From Saccoglossus kowalevskii (taxonomy: Eukaryota; Hemichordata; Enteropneusta; Harrimaniidae): a stretch of 23,582 bases of DNA. The DNA is taken from assembly GCF_000003605.2 (NCBI RefSeq), contig NW_003151765.1, forward strand, positions 76,243-99,824. The letters are read 5' to 3'. The first letter of the stretch is position 1. Each line of letters opens with the position of its first letter. Below, one piece after another: positions 1-10,700 of this stretch. The translations under genes were made by a program, and so were the position numbers. The notes under the pieces were generated by a model. That model searched no databases and was not told where the DNA came from. It was given only the letters and a program-made list of their open reading frames with translations.

Positions 1-12
1 TCCAGGTAGTTC
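1..12 (-). CDS. Gene C exon 2, first 12 bases (partial)
   Basis: Bases 1-12 on the minus strand give the completion of Gly then Thr-Thr-Trp after a CACATAG acceptor, matching gene A exon 2 at 8322-8333. The following intron sequence also matches gene A intron 1 (8334 onward). The exon continues outside the window. Confidence 0.7.
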
Positions 13-1264
13 CTATGTGACAATCATGACATATGAGAACGAATTTAATCATCTCAACCTTATGTACCAAACCTGTATCTGAAACGTCACCATTGTTATG
101 TAAGCACGGTGACTCCGCCAAACAATTCTATCATAGTGTATGCTCGAGACAAGCCTTACAGTCGCATTACAATCTAAATATCGGCCTTCCAATAGCTCAA
201 ATGAATGTTTGACATTTCATTTCAGTAAAACATACCCAAAAAACAAAATTCAATTATCAAAGTGAAAATAACATACCCAACTATATATCATTGAATAAAA
301 ATCAAAGTCATGCATTCAATGGTATTTAATTTTCTAGCAACAAAAATCAATATGCAATTATTACATAACAGTATTTTGCAATGAATTCGACTCGCAGAAA
401 TGCATCTGCAACTCAAATATGTTACACATTAGTTCTAGGGATATTCGTCCATCTGACGACCACTGCATGGAGGCTTGCTCCGTCACACAAAACGGGATGA
501 CATAAATCGGGATGACATAAATATTGTTAATCAATTATGGTTCTATCATAATATCGTGGTAAAATGTTGAATTGCAATCGTTGAATTGTAATAGAAATGT
601 GTTTAGTGGTTATAACTGGGGGTAATCCCATAGATACGTGTATACGTGTATGCACCGCTTTGAAGTTTTTTTTTTACCCTGAATTTCAAGATTGTAGGCC
701 ATTCCCTTAAAAAAAAGTATATTTTTTGGCAAAAAAACGCAAATTTGTTTGCTAAACAGTGCCATCAACGTCTATATTTGGGTGTAGTTTTTAACTGAGT
801 GCACCCCTCCAATGGGAAGCTATATTGTTGAACACACTATTGGTATTCCAATGGAGGATTTAAAAGACAACAAACCTGATCTTTGTTTTGATATTTGCTT
901 TGAATTTTACTATTCTCTAATGAATGACAAAACTGTTTATTTTAATTTAAACGTCATAGCAATATTCATCTTCTTCCTATCTCATAGATTGTTGACGTGT
1001 GAGGGCAAAGCTAGCGTATGTTTCAATCACGGCGACCTTAATCTACGTAAGTGTTAAAATGGGAAGAACGCAAAGCGTCATATATCATTTACTCTACACA
1101 ACCAAAAGTCACTTAACATAGCAAAACAATAAAATTAAAGGCACCCGACTTGGTCGATAATACTAGTTTATTGATGATACATTGTTTGTGTATTTTGTCA
1201 TATATCTCACACACACACAGGGACAGTTCACTGTCATGATTGTGACCTAACAAGATTTGGGGGG
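13..1264 (-). other. Gene C intron 1, collinear with gene B intron 1
   Basis: No gene of its own. Several blocks match gene B intron 1 in the same order: about 200-490 with 21235-21600, 915-945 with 21850-21885 (ATGAATGACAAAACTG), and 1015-1215 with 22315-22545. Gene B carries extra sequence between the last two blocks. This shows that the copies arose by DNA duplication including introns. A short CA microsatellite lies near 1208-1220 and a G7 run at 1259-1265. Confidence 0.7.
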
Positions 1265-2100
1265 GATTTAGGTCAGACGAAAACAACCAGAACCTTATAG
1301 AATCTGTTTACAACAGCGAGGCTGGAACGGAATTGAGTTAATTATACCCACGCAAAATGACGACAACAAACTTCACAAGGACGCACGAGTTAAGTGTGAT
1401 TATTCTCAAGGAAGGCATCCGAAAGATACATATTATCAGACACCTCCGTTACGTTCGCACTATAATGTACATACCCGAATTCCGATGGTATTTCACGATC
1501 TGGTTATTCTAGAATCTTTGTATTAACGAGTGCGGGTAATATCCACAGTGAGAAATGGTTTTGTTTTTATATATTAACTTTTGAAATGTATATAAGCCGC
1601 TCCCTACATCATGTACTAGGGTAGTACAACTGTAGTAGGGTAGACGTCCCATCCGCCGCACAGTAGAAGTGTTCAATCCACCAGAGTTGAATACCTGTGG
1701 TAGTGTGGAATCTATCTCACTGAGACCAATCTATATTGGGTGCTTTGATGCCAGTTCCTTAATAACTAATGAGTGGTGGCTAAGCCTGGCCGACCGATAC
1801 ACTATTGTCTACGTTCAACAGTCTAAACTGGACATGCACTGGTGCTTGTAGCCACAGGCGTAACCAAGACAAAGACCGATTGTATTGCTGAAATTGCTTA
1901 ACAAAACCCATGCCAGTGGGCAAATCAAAGAACATTACAGCTTCGAGTGTGTAGCACACTATCTAGGCTATCGGGGACCGCTACATCTTAATTAAGGAAG
2001 CCTGTCTTAATTAAAAACGTTGGTCGTAATTCAGGAAGATTGTCGTAATTGGGGGAAGCTGTCGCAATGAAGGCACACTTGCTTTGTTATTAAACAGCTG
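1265..2100. repeat. Upstream tandem duplication, copy 1
   Basis: Copy of 2249-3890 in the same orientation. Block one (1265-1540) matches intron 1/exon 1 at 2249-2535. Block two (about 1545-2085) matches about 3168-3510 plus 3700-3890. The part corresponding to 2536-3167, including the start codon and near-upstream region of gene C, is missing here. Confidence 0.7.
1475..1540 (-). pseudogene. Relic of a second exon 1
   Basis: The minus strand shows a fragment of sulfotransferase exon 1: the region coding KILESPDIVK is recognisable at about 1491-1530 and the donor-side GTATGTAC is kept at 1467-1474. The middle is deleted and the 5' end with the ATG is gone. It shares the changed CGGAA at the PAPS-loop position with gene C exon 1, so the two were duplicated after that mutation. 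Confidence 0.6.
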
Positions 2101-2444
2101 CTATTAAATGGTTTATATTATCAAATGGCAAGTCGTCCTCTTTGAAGAAACACAAATAAGCATTGAACCTTGAGTTAAACGCAATCAAACTGCAAAATGA
2201 TGTTTTGAATTCACATACCTAGGTTTCCCATTCGTAAATAACTTCCACGATTTAGGTCAGACGAAAACAACCAGACCCTTAGGAGCTGTTTACAACAGCG
2301 AGGCTCCATTGTTAATATAACCCCAAACATTACGACAACAAACTTGGCAAGATCGCACTAGTTAGGTGAACGTATTCTCAAAGTATGCATCCGAGAGATA
2401 CATATAATGAGACATAACACTTACTGTCGCACTATAATGTACAC

Positions 2445-2585
2445 CTTCCGATAGCTCACAACGAACACGTCATCATCACGACATTTCACAATATCTGGTG
2501 ATTCTAAAATCTTTGTAATAACGAGTGGGGGTAATGTTATACCATTGTATTCAATAGTGCCCGGTACGATTACCTTCTCGTCCAT
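2445..2585 (-). pseudogene. Gene C exon 1, donor and PAPS loop lost
   Basis: ATG at 2583-2585; 47 codons remain open and very close to gene B exon 1. The end reads SYRK: the Pro codon of the loop is changed to Arg and the AGCAGGTA stretch at the junction is replaced by GG. No GT in the required phase exists at the junction. Confidence 0.75.
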
Positions 2586-2645
2586 TATTAGGGAATCGAT
2601 ACAATATGCTTATGTTGGGCCCCTTTAAGTTGATGAAAATGTGTA
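2586..2645 (-). promoter_or_regulatory. Conserved 5' leader of gene C
   Basis: The 55-60 bases directly upstream of the ATG are roughly 80% identical to those before gene B (22971-23030), with shared blocks such as ATACAATATG and CCCCTT on the plus strand. It is probably 5' UTR or core promoter kept by the duplication; the transcription start is not visible. Confidence 0.4.
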
Positions 2646-3899
2646 CAAAAGAAACTTACCCAATTTAAATAAATGTCTCCGCCGATGAACACTGGTGACT
2701 GTTTATATGCTGTTTATTATATGGTGGTAATGGTCTTCAAAACTACTAAAACAACTACATGTACTATTACATTAATTTCATATATACCTCACAAACGATA
2801 CAACACAACATATTCATGTATATGATAACTGCCGCTACATGAGTTCCTAGCTGTTTGCAAACATACAGTCGTTTATCTATCTTTGCTCAATGTCCTATTC
2901 GTTGGGTTTCGTTAGCCAACATTACTTAGTTTTAACTGATTTCAAATAGTATACCGAATATTCTGCTACCTTAGCAAAAAAGATAGGGTAAGCAATTATT
3001 CTTAGAACGAATTGTAGGAGAGTGAATTTCTCCCTGTGCACAATATTGTACCATGTAAACATGTTTGGTGTGAATCTAGGCAAGTGTACTTGTCTTCTAT
3101 ACTTTATGTGTATAACCTTTCGAACACTTTACTCTGCGCCACAGTGAAATAAGTCTCTAATAATACTACAGTGAGAAATGTATTTTTGGTTTTAATTATT
3201 TATTTTAGAAATATGTTTGAGCAGTTATCTTCATCATGTACACGAGTAGCTTACAGTACAACTGTATTAGGGTAGAGTCCCATCCGCCGCAAAATAGAGG
3301 TGTTCAATCCACCAGAGTTGCATACCTAATTGGTTAGTGTGGAATCTATCTCACTGATACCAACCCATAATGGATGCTTTGATGCCAGTTCACTGGGAAC
3401 CAATGCGGTCTACCCGACCGATTGTCTACGTCCAATAGTTTAAACTGGACAGGCATTGGTGCCTGTAGCCACAGGCGCAAACAAGACAGAGGCGGATTGT
3501 ATTGCTGGAAGGGAAGACAAGAGGACATTCGTAATAGTTATCTAAATGGAAACAATGTTTACTACTTTGTAACGTTGATTGAGTTTTCAATAAAGCAATA
3601 GAAACTTATATTGCTGTGTGGCGGTAATTAGTTATTTCACATCTCTTGCCTAAAATAACTCTATTCTTATTGTTCCAATCATTAAAATAAACTGTGTTCC
3701 TAAACCAAACCCTTGTCAGTGGGTAAAGCAAATTAAATGGCGGTTTTGTGTAGCACGCTACCTAGGACACCGAGGACCGCAACATCTCAATTAGGGAAAT
3801 CTGAAAATAGTTGGTCGGAATTCAGTAAGTTTGTCGTTACTGGGGAAGGCTGCCGTAATGAAGTCACACTTGTTCTGGTATAAACAATCACAGCTACGT

Positions 3900-4425
3900 G
3901 ACTGACATTTGATAGTGAAAATGTATGAAACGGAAAACGATATTAAATTTATTATGTAACAATGAATCATATAACCTAGTACCGCATAGAAACATTTTTA
4001 GCTCGGTTTGCTAGTTTAAGGGTCGTTTTAACATTTCGCTTTCCATTTCTGTTTTGGGTTTCCGTTTCCGTATAGTGTCTATATAATATATGCGGTAATT
4101 TGCAGTCACGTGATTAATATTACATTTTTTATATGGGGTTCTGTTTGGCATGTAGATTATAATCTTTATTCTGGTGAAATTATTCCGTCTATCATTCAGT
4201 TTATTTATGATTGATATTTTATACATAAGATCACAACATATGATATGAACAAAATCGACATTTCTGTTCAGTGAAACATTGAATACTTTCTGAAACCTAT
4301 GTTAGGTAGGTGCGTAGTCATGCGCAGTTTCTATGTACTTTCTATGAGACGGCAGAGTGCTACGATGATCACGTGTAACGTTTCACCCTATAATTTAAGC
4401 TCATGACGATTTGCACATAGTATAT
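3900..4425. other. Intergenic between genes C and A, nothing recognised
   Basis: AT-rich sequence with no supported coding region. TTTATT at 4165-4170 and 4200-4205 would be AATAAA signals for gene A on the minus strand, 408 bases or more beyond its stop; this is only possible, since the motif is common in AT-rich DNA. Confidence 0.3.
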
Positions 4426-4427
4426 TC

Positions 4428-4612
4428 CAAGTACCTTTGCGGATAAACCTAACAGTTGAGGTGACGCAGTGGAGGTGGACAAGTACTTTTATCATACGGA
4501 GGGAGTGAAATGCTCAGGCAAATGTCACAATTGTCACTAGTAAGGTTTCAACCCTGAATTAAAACTGCTGTCTATGTGTGACGTGGTAATATTTGAAAAC
4601 ACATATGTAATG
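4428..4612. other. Shared 3' flank of genes A and B
   Basis: Apart from the exon-6 fragment, this stretch aligns with 16971-17110 beyond gene B (GGAGGGAG, GGCAAATGTC, ACACATAT blocks). It extends the duplicated segment past the stop codons and probably includes the 3' UTR. Confidence 0.5.
4431..4457 (-). pseudogene. Short fragment of exon 6 end in the 3' flank of gene A
   Basis: About 27 bases match the 3' end and splice donor of exon 6 (compare 5246-5272 and 18058-18084): the plus strand reads TACCTTTGCGGATAAA. It lies within a ~52-bp segment bounded by CAAGTAC at 4428-4434 and 4480-4486. The aligned flank of gene B (around 16971) has a single CAAGTAC and lacks the segment. Confidence 0.5.
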
Positions 4613-4722
4613 TTAGTAAAAGTCAAAAACTAAACCCGAGCCTTTCATACGTTTTTCATACATCTTCTCAAAATGTGCGTCTTGAGCCACAGTGAAATGA
4701 TTCACCCAGTCACCGACGATTC
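4613..4722 (-). CDS. Gene A exon 7 (stop)
   Basis: Acceptor [26 protein letters not shown] to the end SGLVFDFY, stop TAA at 4613-4615. It is one codon longer than gene B exon 7, with a different last few residues. Confidence 0.9.
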
Positions 4723-7700
4723 CTATAATACAAAACGTAAGCAGTTAGACCTTCTCCTGCCCTTCGAAATATCTGTGTGTGAAATGACATTTTTCAGACT
4801 GTTGGTATTTTGATGGCGGAACACAAGTGAAGCAATATTATAGAAAAGCGCCCTCTGTGTATAGAGTGATAGATTACAAGATGACGTTCTTACATAGAAT
4901 TCCCATAAGCAACAGTGTTAGCATTCAGTTCTTCATCGAATATGCTAAGAATACAAGCGTGTCATATAACAAATACCAGTGGCGTTGAAACTGATTGCCA
5001 CTTTAATATATTTCAACAAATCCCAATAAATTAATTTGATATGTGGATTTCACTCATCCCAAGAAAAAACTGTAATTCAGTTACTACATACTTACCACAA
5101 ATACTTTCCAGAACAACGGAAACCGGGAGTTCTTTAAAGGTATCGGAATTATTGTGTTATGTGAAACAATAAATTTCAACAGTTTACCCCTGATATAATG
5201 TATGTACATTTGCAGACAAAGTTTACTCATTGATATATTGTAAATACCTTTGCGGATAAAGCTTACAGTATGGTTGTCCACGTTTCCTTTCATTAGGTTT
5301 ACTGCCTTGTTTTCTCTCATTTTCTTGATGGAAGAGTATTCCACAATTCTTTGCATGACATCATCTGTCACTTCAATATCTAAGAACAGAGCAATCTTCT
5401 TTATGGTAGCCCTGATATCCTACAAAACAAAACAAGGATTAACAAAATAGTTAAAGTCTCATTATAAAAATGTCCGTTTAGTTTATTGATTGAATAAATA
5501 AATTATAATGATAATTAAAGGGAAATATGTTTTTTCTGTGATGTTTTTTTTTCAATTATAAATGACCATGGTATTACGTACATTCAAATATGTAACTATT
5601 AAATAACAAGCTTGTAACAGAAAAAAACTTGTGACATTACCTACCAGACTACTAAGATAGTGTGAACTAATGAAACTGTCATCTTTACTTCAGAATGTTT
5701 TATTCTCAGTTTCAAAATGTCAAAGAAATGTTTTAATAATGTGTGTCATGACTTATTTTCCCCCACGAAGTCTCAGTAATCAGTGACAGAAATATTACAT
5801 TTGTATTTAACCTCAATTGTCCCACGTATAACTTTGTATACCAATATGTAATCTATTCACAAAGTATCAGCAATTTCTAAGAACCTTCATGAAACTGTGT
5901 TGTTCAACATTTACACTGAATACAAACACGAGCCTAAAATTTTGTGAATAACACCCTTTGCTATATTCGTTTACAAAGCGCTCATCGTACCAGAACGTTC
6001 ATTTCAATATTATTTGACAACATTCACAGTCGCCATGACGACACACATTATGTGGAGCATTTCTGTATATTGCGCTATAGTATGGTACAAAAATACAATA
6101 AATTATTCGCATATGCATGATCTAACCTTCTTCATGTCTTCATACTTTACAAATATTATATTGTCTTCCTCGTTATGTTTATTCCAATCCAACACATGAT
6201 CAAACCAATCACCAAATCCAACTATCAAACATAAAAACGTTATAATGCGTTATTTTCATGCTGCGGTTGAATAACATACATGCAGCTCATATATAGCGTT
6301 GAAACTAACATAACGCATGAATTAAAACGGCGGTCGTCAAATGACTCGGCATGAACATTTGTATGTGACAATCAGGTATTTTCGAAACAGGCGCATTTTA
6401 GACATTAAATGTTGATCATACATAATGGAATGAGTAGTTGAATTGTCAAATTATTTATGTTTGTGGTACAATTGTATCTAAGGTCGCGTGAGACTTGACC
6501 TGAAGTCAGCTGATACGTTTTTAAGTCTGAATGTTATAATTATAAACTGGAGCAAGTGAGATCTTACAGTGCAGTATGTTACAACATTTTTGTTTTATTC
6601 TGAATAATAATACAAATATTGACCCAAGCAGTGGTCGATATACAGATTTGTCAAAACTCAAAGAGCATTTTTGACGTCGGCTTCGTCTCAGTCAATGATG
6701 CTCTTTTCTGGTAGACAAATCTGCATATGTAAACATTAGACATAGATTTTTCTATAATACTGAACGGACAGTGATTCTTACCTTTACCACTGAAAAATAA
6801 CTGATAAGAATGGTTCCAAGACTTAATGTAATTTCCAAACACAGGCATAAGTTTCATCATATAGTATAGCGATACTGCTGTGTCTTTGGGGTTACGAGCA
6901 ATATAGATAATCTGTAAAACAAAAGAAGTGTGGTTAATTGCAATTGAGAGATCGAACGTGCTTCTGTTTGAAGTAGTCGTGACATCATACAATAACTAAT
7001 TGGTAAAGGTTGTCCTAATATGGAAATATAGGTCGTTATATGTATGAGAAAACAAAAGCTAAAACTATATACAAAATAATCTTAAAGATGCATTTTGTCA
7101 ACATTAAACTTCACCCTATGTAACACGCGATCGGAATGTTTAACTCCAATTCTCCAATTTGTTGCTGTACAAGCAAGATGTTTACTCTTGCAAGTGACAT
7201 TCCAATAACAGTCAACAGTGTGTTTTTATCGGAGTAATATACACAATTATAGCATAATTCCTGTTATATTTATACGTAATTGGTAAGTAAGTGTTCTCAG
7301 ATCTATAAATTCTACTTAATCCATATCTCTCTGATGTGTTTACTGATTTAATCAGAGGGTGTTGACCTGCTCAGAATATGATGCATGATAAGGGCTCAGA
7401 GTGAGTTGGACGTAATACTGGTTCGATGGGCTTAACGTGAGGAGCGGGTAATTCGTTTATATGGCCCTGGGGGTCATATACAAAAATACAAATTAAGATA
7501 AAAAAAAATAAAAACATTTTGGCCAGATAAAAAGGTATCATAACCAAACGTAGTATAAATCGTTTTTACAACTGAATGAATATAGTTGCCATTAGTGATA
7601 TCTAGATGCAAGAAATTGTACTTAACCTTGCATTTCTTTTCAAGTGCTTGTGAAGGAAAAAAATTTGTATGGAAGATGTGACTTGATGAGTCGTGGTGAA

Positions 7701-10700
7701 GGTAATTTCTCCATTTGTCGCATTCCATCGAAGGCAAATAATCCTTTAATTGGAGGTACAAATATATAGTTTTCAAGGTGTAGGAAACTTGGCAAAAGCC
7801 ATTGTATCTTTTTCATAATATACATCAGCGTCAGCATTGGTCTGTAAGTTAAACACATCGATATATCAATATATGCTGACATATTGTACATTACACGTAC
7901 TGTTAAATGCGTGTTGCTCCCAATTCATAGTTTGAGCAAATATTGTTACTTGATTTGATTACCGGTGTGCTGTCAATATTAATAATGCTTCATTACACTT
8001 TTTTGTTGCCAGTACAGTCAAATTGACACAAATATTATTAGATAAAAGTACACGTGAATGAATAATGTGTTATCATTCTGTATATTATTATTAGTTGTCG
8101 CATTTTCAGGTATACACGATTCCATTTATATTGCCAGCTACTGATATTTTTATCTTTCTCTTATTCAGATCTAAATTGAAATGTTCAAAATATTTGTTTC
8201 GCAATTCAAGTGTCTTACCTAGAGATATATGACTCCAGCATGGGATTACGTTCTGGTTGTGGTACAGCATGATTTGCATCAACATCGCCACCATTCATTA
8301 TAAGTGAAACAATCTCAATTGCCCAGGTAGTTCCTATGTGACAAGAAGTTATAAGAACACATTCAAGCCCCCCTAAACTGATGTATCAAACCTGTACCTT
8401 AACGTGAATGTTGATATATAAGAATAGCAGGGTATTTGGGTGACAATTGCTTACAATAATACAGACAATGGTACAACACAAATCAAATATACAGTACACA
8501 GATAACGGTAGACAGAAAGTGGAAATAACATATTTAATTGTACATAATTAGGAAATTATAATTATTATTATTATTATTTGGGCATTATATTCTGGGATGG
8601 TGAGTTATTGTATTAATCACAATTACACTGTTGAACCTATTATACATAGCTGTCACCTTTGGAGGGTGCCGTGCTTGGCATGGCATGCGGCAGGGTCGTC
8701 ACCTGCGCACGCGCGGGAATTAAGTCCCAAGCGATGATAACAACTCACGCTAAGAACGCAAAGGCTCGTGGGTAGACGCTTGTTTGTAAACAATGACACG
8801 CATGCGTAGGTGACGACTCTCCCGCTTCAAATAAAAATGCATTTATACAATGGTGAAAGCTACTGAATGATAATTATGAACAGGTGCATTTGGCGCGTGA
8901 TCTGATTGAAGTGCAACTTTGTATGGAGTGGCAGTGGCTGGTGTCTATATACACTGATGTTATACTAGGATGAGTTTTAATGGAATATTTGTGTTTCAAG
9001 TCCTATTAGACCAAACCCTAGGAAAGATGTGTGTGTTTGTGCTTGATGAACTGTCTATTCCTATGTATGCATGCTGCTGTGGAGGTATTGCTTAAGGTTG
9101 TATGCGCGGAAATGCACTGTGCATACGTTCTGCGCGTTTGAAGCAGATTTGTAAGATGACTGCCACAATAAACAAGTACGCATCGCGATCATAGAATCAA
9201 AAAGATACTGATGAAAATGTACGCAAATTTAAAGGATTTTTGACCGAGAAAGGGAAGAGAGGGTGACAGTTATCCAGGCGAACCGCCAACATAAGAAAGT
9301 TGCTGAAGTAGTTTTAGAATCAAATTCAGGTACGTACGTACGGTGTCAGTATACTATGTTTGGTTGAGTCGTCTGCAACTGTATACACAACTCGAATCAA
9401 TATCAACAGAATATTTAACAGAATATCACCTATTTCGAGCATCCACAAATATAATTCTTACACAAAAATGATACAAAATTAAACATCATCATATCATAGT
9501 TACTACCTTATGCTAAAATATGTTTGGATATTTAGAGTACTAACAAATTTTCACTTCCGGTCCGGTTAAACTTAAAATACACCACGAATATTCATGTTTG
9601 AGATATAATTTTTGGTATGTGTTGGTTCTTGGATATTTAAGCTTCGTCGTCCTGTTCTTCGTTTAGTCATTCGAACTTCCTAGTTTGCGTAAAAAGGGAG
9701 AGTTTCGCGATTTCGACATCGAAAATGCCTTGGCTTCATTTGTTGCCGAGGGACGGCCGCTTCGGTATGTGCTCTATAACTTGCAGCACATGAACCTAAA
9801 AACGTTAGGTAATCAAACAAAAATGAAGTTGTACTAAAGTCCAAAGAGTAGGTTCAAGGTCTTCACTTTTTCGTAGCATAAAAACGATTTGTTCCCTCGC
9901 TTATTGTGACACCCTCAAATCAACTGATTCCCATTCACCTCAAGTGTCAACAATGGTATATACCTCCATTTTACGCCACAGCTGGAAACAGTATTTTTTG
10001 TTTGACATGTTCATTTGCCTTCTTTCAATTACGTGTCAGTGGCTGTCACTGTACCCTTGCTTACTAAAATTAAAATATGATTGGGGTCGCAATCACCGTC
10101 GCTATCGCCGCGGTAAGTAATCGCTCACCTCTTAGTTATTATTGTAGTCCAAGTCATTCACGTCCCAAATTTTTGTTCCCGGCGCCACTAATAAATAAGT
10201 TATATTACCACTGGGTCGAATCAATGATATATCACCAAAAAATGGATGATTGGGCGAAAATCGTTTCTTTTTTCTTTATCTTTTTTGTTTTGACCTCGAC
10301 AATTTTTCACTCGGAAAGGCATTCACGCTAAATATTGGATTTTGTAAATAGTCTCTCACCCCTGGTTATTACACAGGGACTGTGGTTATTACAGGTATCA
10401 CTGATTTTTTCGACGCCGGAGTGATTCACGTTCCAAATTTTGGTTTCCCGGACGCCTTTAATAAATAACCTATCATATTTTTGGCCTCGACCTTTTTTTG
10501 CTCGAAAGGCAAGGGCGATAAGACTAGATTTTCAAGGATGCAGGTCGTTTTGATCGGACGATTCCTTTTGTTTCCAATTCGTTGTATGCCTAGAAACATG
10601 GCAACATTGTTTTTGGTGAATATATGACATGTTCTGTTCCAATAAAGGATATTGATATGCATAAAAATTCCTTACTGAAACATTTCCTGTACTCCCTAAA

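Larger units (their letters stand above)
1..2585 (-). pseudogene. Sulfotransferase gene C, 5' part only (damaged exon 1, start of exon 2)
   Basis: Third tandem copy, cut by the window edge. Exon 1 (2445-2585) begins [13 protein letters not shown] and runs open through [10 protein letters not shown], but the next codons read RK instead of PKAG. About six bases around the donor are missing compared with genes A and B, leaving only GTGTAC in the wrong phase (0 instead of 1). Exon 2 enters at 1-12 with a normal ATAG acceptor and the GTTW codons. Introns align with gene B intron 1. With the PAPS loop broken the copy is probably not functional through this exon 1, although another first exon or the part outside the window cannot be judged. 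Confidence 0.7.
2249..3890. repeat. Upstream tandem duplication, copy 2
   Basis: Fuller copy of the unit, holding gene C exon 1, its 5' flank and the distal block. Shared anchors with copy 1 include GATTTAGGTCAGACG, GTGTTCAATCCACCAGAG and TGTAGCCACAGGCG. Segment 3510-3700 has no counterpart in copy 1 and looks like an insertion here or a deletion there. No coding sequence is supported in the distal block. Confidence 0.7.

Noticed and set aside
812..1057. 81-codon plus-strand open frame in gene C intron 1
   Set aside because: The homologous stretch of gene B intron 1 does not keep the frame.
5250..5450. Plus-strand open frame over exon 6 (and the like one at 18062-18247)
   Set aside because: Antisense shadow of sulfotransferase exon 6 in genes A and B.
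10077..10331. 84-codon plus-strand open frame
   Set aside because: It spans tandem-repeat unit 1, and unit 2 carries indels that break the frame.
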